DNA from: Pseudomonadota bacterium
GTDB lineage: Bacteria; Pseudomonadota; Gammaproteobacteria; Competibacterales; Competibacteraceae
NCBI GenBank assembly: GCA_030917925.1
Contig: JAUPTV010000149.1
Coordinates: 1 to 64,000 of the forward strand
DNA: 64,000 bases
Direction of reading: 5' to 3'
In this document: positions 45,160-53,693 of the stretch, in pieces
How positions within the stretch are numbered: the stretch's first letter is position 1
Layout: every line of letters begins with the position of its first letter
The notes under the pieces: model-generated
Seen by the model: only the letters and a program-made list of their open reading frames with translations
Told to the model about the DNA's origin: nothing
The model's database searches: none
Translations under genes and position numbers: made by a program

Positions 45160-45242
45160 CTGCCGCATAGGCAGCTTAGAAATTGAGTTTATCCAGCTTC
45201 GGTTGGAGACGTTCGATTACTGCCGAATAGGCAGCTCAGAAA
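45155..45242 (+). CRISPR. Intra-operonic mini-CRISPR: 2 divergent I-F repeats flanking one 32-nt spacer
   Basis: ATTGACTGCCGCATAGGCAGCTTAGAAA (45155-45182), spacer TTGAGTTTATCCAGCTTCGGTTGGAGACGTTC (45183-45214), GATTACTGCCGAATAGGCAGCTCAGAAA (45215-45242); the 60-bp period equals that of the main array. Confidence 0.93.
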
Positions 45243-45261
45243 AACTTCAAGGAGTTCTATT

Positions 45262-46569
45262 GTGGTCTCATCAGAAATTTCCATACAGGATGTTGCTGCC
45301 CACATCCGAAGTGCTATCGCCGCATTTCTGCAAGACCGCCTCAAACCGAAGCTGGACAAAATCAAAGAGGACGATCACGCCACACGGCAAAAGCTGCTGG
45401 ACGCGCATGAGCCGCAGACCTGGATTGCCAATGCGGCGCACCGGGTTAGTCACATTCAGCAAGTGACTCACGCACTAAAATTCAGCCATCCCGACGCCAA
45501 AGGTTCCAATCTAACCAGTTTAGGTAATCCACACGCGGGTGAACTCACCGTGGGTTCCCATGCTTTGGCGAATACGTTGCCACCCGACATAGTGGGCAAT
45601 GCGGCGGACCTCGATGTGTACAAGTTTTTGCGCCTTGAAGTGAATGGTCAATCCCTGCTGGATCGGGCCATCGCCCAAGACCCTGCACTGGTTGCGGCTC
45701 TTTCTGATAATGCTGACTTGGCTCGCCAGTGGATGGCGGCTTTTGCGACGCTGCCCGAACCCAACGGCAAGCTGTCTACCCACAAATTAGCCAAACAGGT
45801 TTATTGGCCGCTGGGTGACGGGCGCTATCACCTGTTGGCTCCGCTGTTTCCGACCGCTTTGACGCATAGAGTTTGGGAGCGCATCCGCGAGGATCGTTTT
45901 TCCGATGAAGCCAAAGCGGCACGGGAAGCCAAACGGGAGCATCGCGCTCACCCCCACGGCTATCGCGAATATCCGAATCTGGCAATCCAGAAGTTTGGGG
46001 GCACCAACCGGCAAAATATTAGCCAGCTTAATGTCGAACGTTATGGCGAAAACTGGCTGTTGCCCTCGCTCCCGCCGACTTGGCAGTCCGATTCGATACG
46101 TCCGCCATTTTTCACCGATAGCGTATTGAGTCGCCGTTTCGGCAGCCGTCCTGAAGTCAGACGCCTCACGCAAACCTTGCGCGAGTTTCTGAAAAAAGTG
46201 GCGAAGATTGATAGCAATATCCGGATTCGCGACAAACGGGCGGAACGGGTGGGTGATCTTCGCGATGAGTTACTCCAGTTTGCCGCTGAACTGCATGAAC
46301 TCGATGCCGGTTGGACGCAGAGCGAAAAATGCCGTCTCAACGCGGCGGAACAATGCTGGCTGGATCCCAAACGCGCTGAGATTGACGAGGAGTTTGCCAC
46401 GCGCTGGCAACGTGGCGACTGGCAAGATGAGGTCTGTTTGCGTTTTGGCAACTGGCTCAATGCGGCGATCAGCAGTGAACAAACGCCGATGGGGCAAGTG
46501 GAGTCCGAAGCGTGGCAAACCGTATTGGACGACGAGTTGCGGATGATTCGCCTGGAGCTGGCTCCATGA
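45262..46569 (+). CDS. csy1: Type I-F Cascade large subunit Csy1 (Cas8f)
   Basis: GTG start, RBS AAGGAG at 45249; KLDKIKEDDHATRQKLLDAHEPQTWIANAAHRV, HPDAKGSNL, YPNLAIQKFGGTNRQNISQLNVERYGENWLLPSLPP. Confidence 0.95.
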   Translation: MVSSEISIQDVAAHIRSAIAAFLQDRLKPKLDKIKEDDHATRQKLLDAHEPQTWIANAAHRVSHIQQVTHALKFSHPDAKGSNLTSLGNPHAGELTVGSHALANTLPPDIVGNAADLDVYKFLRLEVNGQSLLDRAIAQDPALVAALSDNADLARQWMAAFATLPEPNGKLSTHKLAKQVYWPLGDGRYHLLAPLFPTALTHRVWERIREDRFSDEAKAAREAKREHRAHPHGYREYPNLAIQKFGGTNRQNISQLNVERYGENWLLPSLPPTWQSDSIRPPFFTDSVLSRRFGSRPEVRRLTQTLREFLKKVAKIDSNIRIRDKRAERVGDLRDELLQFAAELHELDAGWTQSEKCRLNAAEQCWLDPKRAEIDEEFATRWQRGDWQDEVCLRFGNWLNAAISSEQTPMGQVESEAWQTVLDDELRMIRLELAP

Positions 46570-47564
46570 CGCACCGATTGATCGACGCCGGGGGTCTGCT
46601 GATCCTGCCACGCTTGCAGGTGCAAAATGCTAACGCCATTTCTGGCCCGCTGACCTGGGGGTTTCCATCGCCGACCGCCTTTACCGGCTTTGCCCATGCC
46701 CTGGAGCGCCGCTTGCGTGACGCGGCAGGCGACTTGAAACAAGGGTTTGGCGGAGTCGGTATCATCTGCCACCGCTTTGAACCCCAGGTTTCCCAGCCTG
46801 CCGGGCGGCGCACTCAGGTTTTCTGCCTGACGCGCAATCCGGTCGGCAAGGATGGGGGTTCAACGGCTCTGGTAGAAGAAGGCCGCGCTCATCTGGAAAT
46901 CAGCTTAGTTATCGCTGTGCAGGATGGATTTAGTGAAGCTGACGGCAACGACTGGGCAAAGATCGCTCACCATACGGCCCAAGGAATGCGTTTGGCGGGC
47001 GGCAGCCTCCTGCCCGCTCGGAACGGTGAACGCTATGAGGCCCGGTGGCAAGTCTTGCCTGATTCCCTTAATTTGCAACAGGAATTATTCAAAAAGATGC
47101 GCCGGCGCTGGTTGCCGGGTTTTGCCCTGGTGCAACGGGAAGACCTGCTGGCGGAACGCTTGGCCGAACTCCGTGTTGCTCAACCTGATGCGACCGCTCT
47201 CGATGCCTTGCTCGACCTGTCCCGGCTCAATATCGAACCCACAGTCCTTAATCCAGACCCGCCGGAAGCGGTGACTTGGCAAGTGCGTAAGCGTCCGGGC
47301 TGGATCGTGCCGTTGCCGGTCGGTTATGCCGGAATCTCGCCTCTCTATGAGGCCCGCGACGTTGAAAACACGCGTGATGGCCTCACGCCCTTCCGTTTTG
47401 TGGAATGCCTGTATTCCGTGGGCCAATGGATCAGTCCCCATCGGTTGGACGATCTCCACGCACTGTTCTGGCATACCGAAGCGGACCTTGAAAAGGGCAT
47501 TTACCGTTGTATCAACCTCTATTCCGAAACCCTCCCCTCTATCGCCCCTGGTAATATCGCATAA
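46566..47564 (+). CDS. csy2: Type I-F Cascade subunit Csy2 (Cas5f)
   Basis: LLILPRLQVQNANAISGPLTWGFPSPTAFTGFAHAL; ATGA overlap with the csy1 stop; RFVECLYSVGQWISPHRL. Confidence 0.95.
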   Translation: MTHRLIDAGGLLILPRLQVQNANAISGPLTWGFPSPTAFTGFAHALERRLRDAAGDLKQGFGGVGIICHRFEPQVSQPAGRRTQVFCLTRNPVGKDGGSTALVEEGRAHLEISLVIAVQDGFSEADGNDWAKIAHHTAQGMRLAGGSLLPARNGERYEARWQVLPDSLNLQQELFKKMRRRWLPGFALVQREDLLAERLAELRVAQPDATALDALLDLSRLNIEPTVLNPDPPEAVTWQVRKRPGWIVPLPVGYAGISPLYEARDVENTRDGLTPFRFVECLYSVGQWISPHRLDDLHALFWHTEADLEKGIYRCINLYSETLPSIAPGNIA

Positions 47565-47576
47565 GGAAGTAATGAC

Positions 47577-48623
47577 GTGGCTAAAACTGACCTGAAAACG
47601 GCCTCTGTATTGGCCTTTGAACGCAAACTGGACCCCTCAGATGCGCTGTTTAGCGCCGGGCGTTGGAACGAACGAGGGAATGGCGACCGCTGGCCGACTT
47701 TGGGGGTGCGGGAAAAATCGGTGCGGGGCACCATCTCCAACCGACTGGCTGATAAAGATCAGAACAACGCTGCCAAACTGGATGCTTCGATTCAGTCGCC
47801 CAACCTGCAAACGGTGGATGTGGCCACGCTGCCCAATGATGCGGATACCTTGCGTGTCCGTTTCACGCTGCGCGTCCTGGGTGGGGCCGGTACCCCGTCG
47901 GCCTGCAATAATGCCGACTATCAGCAAAAATTACAGAGTACCGTCAAGCAGTATGTGGACCAGACAGGCTTTGCCGAACCGGCCCGCCGTTACGCCTTCA
48001 ACTTGGCCAATGGCCGATCACTGTGGCGCAATCGCATCGGTGCAGAACAAATTGAAGTACAGGTCCGCTATTTGAAGCAGGGCGAAACCGCTCAGGTCTG
48101 GACCTTCAACGCGCATGACTTTTCCCTGCGGGATTTTGTAGAAAAACCGGCTCACGCCCAAGCCCATCTACCCGCGCTGGCGGCGGTGATTGAACAAGGT
48201 TTGGCGGGTAAGGACTATGTGCTGCTGGAAGTGGTAGCTTATGCGCGGGTCGGTGATGGGCAGGGAGTCTATCCCTCACAAGAGCTGATTCTCGATAAGG
48301 GCGACAAGAAGGGCCAGAAGAGCAAGACCCTTTACACGGTGGGCGACATCGCAGCGATTCACAGCCAGAAGATTGGCAATGCCTTGCGAACGATTGATAC
48401 TTGGTACCCTCACGAGGAAGGCACGGACATCGGCCCGATTGCCGTGGAGCCTTATGGATCGGTCACTTCGCAAGGCAAGGCGTATCGCCAACCCAAAGAC
48501 AAAGTGGATTTCTATAGCCTGCTCGACAATTGGGTGCTGAAAGACAAAGCGCCGGATATCGGCGGTCAGCATTATGTAATGGCTACGTTGATCCGGGGTG
48601 GCGTCTTTGGTGAGAAGGATTGA
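47577..48623 (+). CDS. csy3: Type I-F Cascade backbone Csy3 (Cas7f)
   Basis: [48 protein letters not shown]-like [26 protein letters not shown]. Confidence 0.95.
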   Translation: MAKTDLKTASVLAFERKLDPSDALFSAGRWNERGNGDRWPTLGVREKSVRGTISNRLADKDQNNAAKLDASIQSPNLQTVDVATLPNDADTLRVRFTLRVLGGAGTPSACNNADYQQKLQSTVKQYVDQTGFAEPARRYAFNLANGRSLWRNRIGAEQIEVQVRYLKQGETAQVWTFNAHDFSLRDFVEKPAHAQAHLPALAAVIEQGLAGKDYVLLEVVAYARVGDGQGVYPSQELILDKGDKKGQKSKTLYTVGDIAAIHSQKIGNALRTIDTWYPHEEGTDIGPIAVEPYGSVTSQGKAYRQPKDKVDFYSLLDNWVLKDKAPDIGGQHYVMATLIRGGVFGEKD

Positions 48624-48626
48624 TGA

Positions 48627-49190
48627 ATGGATGCTTACCTTGAAATCAGGCTGCGATCTGATCCCGAGTTCATGTCCACCACATTGATGAATGCTCTGTT
48701 TAGCAAGCTGCACCGTGGACTCGTCGCGCATGGCGGGCAAAATATTGGCGTGAGCTTTCCCGATGTGGGGAAAAATAGCCGGTCTCTGGGTGAGCGCCTG
48801 CGTCTCCACGGCAGCAAAGCGGACTTGGAACAGTTGATGGCTTTGAACTGGATGGTGGGGATGCAAGATCACGCAATGGTGAGTGCGATTATGGAGATTC
48901 CCGCCCACACCAAATCAAGGGTGGTTCGGCGCGTTCAGGCTAAAAGCAACCCCGAACGACAACGGCGTCGGTTGATCAGCCGTAAGGGCATCAGCCCGGA
49001 GCAGGCGATACAGGCGATCCCGGACGATGCAGCGGAAATGTTGAAGCTACCTTACTTGGTTTTGGCCAGCCAAAGTACCGGCCAGCAATTTCGCCTGTTC
49101 GTCGAGCATTTGGTCGTTCAGGAACGAGCTGTCATTGGACGGTTTAGCACATACGGTCTGAGTCCAACGGCGACGGTTCCCTGGTTCTAA
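48627..49190 (+). CDS. csy4: Type I-F crRNA endonuclease Csy4 (Cas6f)
   Basis: MDAYLEIRLRSDPEFMSTTLMNALFSKLHRGLV (catalytic His retained), RRVQAKSNPERQRRRL, SQSTGQQFRLFVEH, TYGLS....VPWF. Confidence 0.96.
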   Translation: MDAYLEIRLRSDPEFMSTTLMNALFSKLHRGLVAHGGQNIGVSFPDVGKNSRSLGERLRLHGSKADLEQLMALNWMVGMQDHAMVSAIMEIPAHTKSRVVRRVQAKSNPERQRRRLISRKGISPEQAIQAIPDDAAEMLKLPYLVLASQSTGQQFRLFVEHLVVQERAVIGRFSTYGLSPTATVPWF

Positions 49191-49225
49191 AACCCTTTTT
49201 TTCGGCCTTCAAAGCGGGTTAAATA

Positions 49226-49238
49226 AATCAAGCACTTG
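49226..49238 (+). promoter_or_regulatory. IHF consensus site in the CRISPR leader
   Basis: AATCAAGCACTTG fits WATCAANNNNTTR exactly. Confidence 0.55.
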
Positions 49239-49264
49239 GAAAGGTTGCTCTGATTTGGGTTTTC

Positions 49265-49285
49265 GGGCGCAGTTGCGCCCTTTTT
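49265..49285 (+). terminator. Intrinsic terminator-like hairpin between csy4 and the array
   Basis: GGGCGCA-GT-TGCGCCC-TTTTT. Confidence 0.7.
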
Positions 49286-49321
49286 CTTTAACAACCAAGA
49301 TATTATTTGGGTTAAACTCTA

Positions 49322-49769
49322 CTTCACTGCCGGATAGGCAGCTTAGAAAAAGTCGATTGCCTGGGACTACCTCAAGCATTTCTTTACTGCCGGATAGGCA
49401 GCTTAGAAAACGCGATGAATGAGCGGACAGCCGTCACTCATCTTTACTGCCGGATAGGCAGCTTAGAAAAACAGGGCGAAACGTGGTGGGATATTCCCGA
49501 CCTTTACTGCCGGATAGGCAGCTTAGAAAGCAATCGCGGCGTTCAATGGACTATTGCCATGCTTCACTGCCGGACAGGCAGCTTAGAAATCCATCAGGCG
49601 CAGGGCGCTTAGGATGTACCACTTCACTGCCGGACAGGCAGCTTATAAAGTAGTGATTGCCACTATTTGATACTCCGTTTTCTTCACTGCCGGACAGGCA
49701 GCTTAGAAAGCCCTGGTTGCAGAGATTCAGCGGCAGGAACACTTCACTGCCGGACAGGCAGCTTAGAAA
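49322..49769 (+). CRISPR. Type I-F CRISPR array, 8 repeats (28 bp) and 7 spacers (32 bp)
   Basis: Repeats start at 49322 and every 60 bp to 49742; consensus CTTYACTGCCGGAYAGGCAGCTTAGAAA with a CTGCC/GGCAG Csy4 stem. Confidence 0.98.
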
Positions 49770-49771
49770 TC

Positions 49772-49932
49772 TATGCCAACCTGGTGGCCGGAACCCGTAA
49801 CGCCGTCGCCAACGCGTTGACGCTCAACCCCAGTGGCTTCAAAAAATCCTCGCGCAGAGTGGGTTTGCCCAAGTGCCACCACCAGTGGGTGAAAGGGTGC
49901 AGATCATCCAGCGCCTTGCGGAGTTCCCGATG
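49772..49932 (-). pseudogene. Truncated HigA-like antitoxin fragment at the trailer end of the array
   Basis: Minus strand reads HRELRKALDDLHPFTHWWWHLGKPTLREDFLKPLGLSVNALATALRVPATRLA*; LREDFLKPLGLSVNALATALRVPATR is the HigA HTH signature, stopped next to the last repeat. Confidence 0.6.
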
Positions 49933-50030
49933 AATGGATTTCCCCGCCCTCTCCCTGTTTATCAGCGATAAGAGTCGCTACACTTCATCAACTTGCTAAC
50001 GACAATTGGAAAATGAGGTTCAAATTAGCT

Positions 50031-51899
50031 ATGAATGCCGTGGTTTACGCCAAGGCGGCCAGCCGTCATTTACTATCGGGTAACGAAGCGGTCGCCCGCG
50101 CCGCCTGGGAAGCTGGCGCTCGGGTCGCCGCCGCCTATCCAGGTACCCCCGCCACCGAAATTCTCGAATATATCGCCACTTACCCCGACATCTATTCCGA
50201 ATGGTCGGTCAACGAGAAAGTTGCCGTTGAAGTCGCTATCGGCGCTTCACTGGCCGGTTCGCGGGCGCTGGCGGCGATGAAACACGTCGGCATGAACGTC
50301 GCCTCGGACGCCTTCATGACCCAATCGCTGGCGGGCGTGGTCGGCGGTCTGGTCATCGTCGTCGCCGATGATGTGGGTCTGTCGTCCTCCCAGAATGAAC
50401 AGGATTCCCGCTACTGGGGCCGGTTTGGCCACATGCCGATTCTGGAGCCGGCGGACTCGCAGGAAGCCTACATGATGGTCAAACAAGCCTTTGACCTGTC
50501 GGAAGAATATGAAGTCCCGGTCATCGTGCGCATGACCACCCGCGTCTGCCACGTCAAAGCCATGGTCGAATTCACTGGCGAACGCATTGAACGCCGCGCC
50601 CCCGGCTTCCAGAAAAATCCCCAGCGCTGGGTGATGACTCCCGCCAACGCCAAACCGCGCCTGCCGCTGATGCACGAGCGCGATCAAACCTTGCGCCAAG
50701 TCGCCGAAGCCAGTGACCTCAACGAAACTTTCAAAGGCAGTGATCGGCGCATCGGCTTTGTCACCTCCGGCCCGGCCTTCATGCACGTCCGCGAGACCTT
50801 CCCCAACGCGCCCGTCCTCAAACTTGGCTTCACCTGCCCTGCCCCCATCGACCAAATCCGCACGTTCGCAGGGACGGTGGATACGCTAGTCGTCGTTGAA
50901 GAAACCGAACCGCTGCTGGAAACCGAAATTCGCGCTGCCGGTATCGCGGTCCGGGGCAAGGATGTCTTACCGCGCTTTGGCGAACTGGCCCCCAGCGTCC
51001 TCCGCCCGGCGATCAAACCGCTGCTCAATGAACCTTATGCCGTCCCGAACCGCGCCCAGACCGACGTGTTCCCGCGCCCACCGACCATGTGCGCCTCCTG
51101 CCCACATCTTGGCCCCTACTTCGCCCTCTCCCACATCCGCAACCTCAACATCATTGGCGACATTGGTTGCTATACGCTCGGCGCGGGCCATCCGTGGAAT
51201 GCGCTGGATACCTGCACCTGCATGGGCGCATCGTTGAGCATGGCGCACGGCATGGACAAGGGACGTGGCGAATCCGACGAGAAAAAGCACATGGTCGCGG
51301 TCATCGGCGATTCCACCTTCCTGCACATGGGTATGCAGGGTCTCTTGAACATGGTCTACAACCGGGGCAACGTGACCGTGCTGCTGCTGGATAACCGCTC
51401 AGTCGGCATGACCGGCGGTCAGGAAAATCCCGGCACCGGCGAAGATTTGCACGGTCTGGCCGCCCCCCGCGTCGATTTCGCCAAACTGGTCGAGGCTTTG
51501 GGTGTGCGTCCCGAACGCATCCGTATGGTCGATCCCTACGAACTGCCCACCATGGTCAAACTGGTGCGGGAAGAAACCAAAATGGAGGAGCCGTCGGTCA
51601 TCATCACCAACCGCCCCTGCTCCCTGACCGACCGTTTCGAGAAGTTCCGCGCCTACTCGGTCATTGATGAAAAATGCACCGGCTGCGGTAACTGCATTGA
51701 TCTCGGCTGCCCGGCCATTTTCGTTGATCGCCGGGAGACCGTGACGGCCAAGAACGGCAAAAACAAGGAACTGGTATTCGCCCGCATCGACGCCAATGCC
51801 TGCACCGGCTGCCACATGTGCGTCGAAACCTGCGCCCCGGAAGCCATTGTGCAACCGCCGCTTTCCAACCGCGTGATTCGGATTCAACCCCATGCTTGA
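50031..51899 (+). CDS. iorA: Indolepyruvate ferredoxin oxidoreductase alpha subunit
   Basis: SGNEAVARAAWEAGARVAAAYPGTPATEILEY; TPP-binding GDIGCYTLG; two CxxCxxC ferredoxin motifs near the C-terminus. Confidence 0.93.
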   Translation: MNAVVYAKAASRHLLSGNEAVARAAWEAGARVAAAYPGTPATEILEYIATYPDIYSEWSVNEKVAVEVAIGASLAGSRALAAMKHVGMNVASDAFMTQSLAGVVGGLVIVVADDVGLSSSQNEQDSRYWGRFGHMPILEPADSQEAYMMVKQAFDLSEEYEVPVIVRMTTRVCHVKAMVEFTGERIERRAPGFQKNPQRWVMTPANAKPRLPLMHERDQTLRQVAEASDLNETFKGSDRRIGFVTSGPAFMHVRETFPNAPVLKLGFTCPAPIDQIRTFAGTVDTLVVVEETEPLLETEIRAAGIAVRGKDVLPRFGELAPSVLRPAIKPLLNEPYAVPNRAQTDVFPRPPTMCASCPHLGPYFALSHIRNLNIIGDIGCYTLGAGHPWNALDTCTCMGASLSMAHGMDKGRGESDEKKHMVAVIGDSTFLHMGMQGLLNMVYNRGNVTVLLLDNRSVGMTGGQENPGTGEDLHGLAAPRVDFAKLVEALGVRPERIRMVDPYELPTMVKLVREETKMEEPSVIITNRPCSLTDRFEKFRAYSVIDEKCTGCGNCIDLGCPAIFVDRRETVTAKNGKNKELVFARIDANACTGCHMCVETCAPEAIVQPPLSNRVIRIQPHA

Positions 51900-52488
51900 T
51901 CGCATTACCAACATCCTGGTCGTCGGCATTGGCGGTCAGGGCGTGATGACCGCCGCCGAAATGCTGGCTCGCACTGCCATGAGTCAGGGCTACGATGTCA
52001 AAAAAACCGAAGTCGCCGGCATGGCCCAGCGTGGCGGCGTGGTGTCCTCACACGTCCGTTTCGGACCCAAAGTTTACTCCCCGCAGATCGACGCTGGCGA
52101 AGCGGATCTGCTGATTGGCTTTGAAGCCGCTGAAGCGTTGCGCTGGCTGCCCTGGCTGCGCCCGATCGGCGTTGCCATGGTCAACACCCTGCGTATTGCC
52201 CCGCCCATCGTGTCCGCCGGTTTGTATGATTACCCCGCCGACCCGATTGGCGCACTGGCCACGTTCGGGATCGAAGCCCATGCGTTCGACGCGGGTGCCA
52301 TCGCGGATGAACTGGGCAATGCCAAGTTGGTGAACACCATCATGCTGGGCGCTATCAGCGACTGCCTGCCCTTCCCCGCCGACGCACTGAAAGCGTGCAT
52401 TGTCGAAGGCTTTCGCGCCTACAAGCCGAAACTGGCCGAAATCAACGCCCAGGCGTTCGATGCGGGACGACAAGCGGGACACGCCTGA
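51892..52488 (+). CDS. iorB: Indolepyruvate ferredoxin oxidoreductase beta subunit
   Basis: NILVVGIGGQGVMTAAEMLARTAMSQGYDVKKTEVAGMAQRGGVVSSHVRFG; overlaps iorA. Confidence 0.92.
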   Translation: MLDRITNILVVGIGGQGVMTAAEMLARTAMSQGYDVKKTEVAGMAQRGGVVSSHVRFGPKVYSPQIDAGEADLLIGFEAAEALRWLPWLRPIGVAMVNTLRIAPPIVSAGLYDYPADPIGALATFGIEAHAFDAGAIADELGNAKLVNTIMLGAISDCLPFPADALKACIVEGFRAYKPKLAEINAQAFDAGRQAGHA

Positions 52489-52547
52489 TCAGGCATTTCG
52501 AACAACAATAATAATCATTCCCAACCCCAAAAAGGAGAGAAAACCTG

Positions 52548-53693
52548 ATGAAAAACCGACTGATGAAAAACCTGCTGGCGGCAACCCTGCTGCTGACCGG
52601 CAGTCATCTGGTCAACGCCGCTGATGATCCCATCAAAATCGGCTCCTTCCTGACCGTGACGGGTCCCGCTTCCTTTCTCGGCGATCCCGAACTGAAAACC
52701 CTGCAAATGGTGATTGAAGACCTCAACGCCAAGGGCGGTCTGCTGGGCCGGAAAGTGGAACTGGTTCACTACGACACCGGCGGCAACGCCAAGGAAGCGG
52801 TCAACTTCGTTAAGCGCCTCATCAAAAGCGATAACGTCGATATCATCGTCGGTGGGACGACCACCGGCGACACCATGGCCGTGATTCCCGATGTGGAAAA
52901 GGAAGGCATTACCCTGATTTCGCTGGCGGGCGCGGTGGACATCGTGGAACCCGTGAAAAAGTGGGTCTTCAAGGTCGCGCACACCGACCGTATGGCCGCC
53001 GCCAAGATTTACCAGGATCTGCGCAAGCAGAATTTGACCAAAGTGGCGCTGATCACCGGCGATGGCGGTTTCGACAAATCCGGACGTGAACAACTGCGCA
53101 CGCTGGCCCCGGAATACGGTATGACTATCGTTGTGGACGAGTCCTATGGCAACAAGGACACGGACATGACTACCCAGTTAACCAAAATCCGGGCGACCGA
53201 CGCGCAGGCCATCATCAACTTCGGCTTCGGCCAGGCTCCGGCGATTGTCACCAAGAACATCAAACAACTGGGCATCCAGTTGCCGGTCTACCAGTCCCAC
53301 GGCGTCGCCTCCAAGACCTTCATCGATTTGGCTGGCGAAGCGGGGGAAGGGGTGCGTTTACCGGCGGCAGCGCTGGTCGTAGCCGAACAATTGCCGGACA
53401 CCGATCCCCAAAAGCCGGTGTTATTGGCATATAAGAAAGACTACGAAGCCAAACACGGCCCGGTATCGACCTTCGGCGGTCATGGTTATGACGGCGTTAT
53501 GATCGCCATCGAAGCCATCAAGCGAGCGGGCAGCGTGGACAAAGCCAAGGTTCGTGACGAAGTGGAGAACACCAAGGGCTTCATCGGCACCGCCGGCATC
53601 TTCAACATGACGCCCCAGGATCACATGGGCCTGACACTGGACGCCTTCAAGATGGTGGAAATCCGCAACGGCGGATGGAAGATTGTTGATTAA
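52548..53693 (+). CDS. Branched-chain amino acid/amide-type ABC transporter substrate-binding protein
   Basis: Signal peptide; DPIKIGSFLTVTGPASFLGDPELKTLQMVIEDLNAKGGLLGRKVELVHYDTGG. Confidence 0.92.
   Translation: MKNRLMKNLLAATLLLTGSHLVNAADDPIKIGSFLTVTGPASFLGDPELKTLQMVIEDLNAKGGLLGRKVELVHYDTGGNAKEAVNFVKRLIKSDNVDIIVGGTTTGDTMAVIPDVEKEGITLISLAGAVDIVEPVKKWVFKVAHTDRMAAAKIYQDLRKQNLTKVALITGDGGFDKSGREQLRTLAPEYGMTIVVDESYGNKDTDMTTQLTKIRATDAQAIINFGFGQAPAIVTKNIKQLGIQLPVYQSHGVASKTFIDLAGEAGEGVRLPAAALVVAEQLPDTDPQKPVLLAYKKDYEAKHGPVSTFGGHGYDGVMIAIEAIKRAGSVDKAKVRDEVENTKGFIGTAGIFNMTPQDHMGLTLDAFKMVEIRNGGWKIVD

Noticed and set aside
49470-49501. Main-array spacer 3 shares CAGGGCGAAAC with csy3 (near 48080)
   Set aside because: Only 11 nt, expected by chance in 64 kb; no extension as seen for the mini-array spacer.
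49415-49933. ORFs 49415..49612, 49551..49742 and 49667..49933
   Set aside because: Translations of the 60-bp periodic CRISPR array (repeated YCRIGSLE / FLSCLSGSE), not genes.
40600-50000. Type I-F3 CRISPR-associated Tn7-like transposon
   Set aside because: No tnsA/B/C or tniQ genes and no transposon ends seen; cas3 is present, unlike in I-F3 systems.
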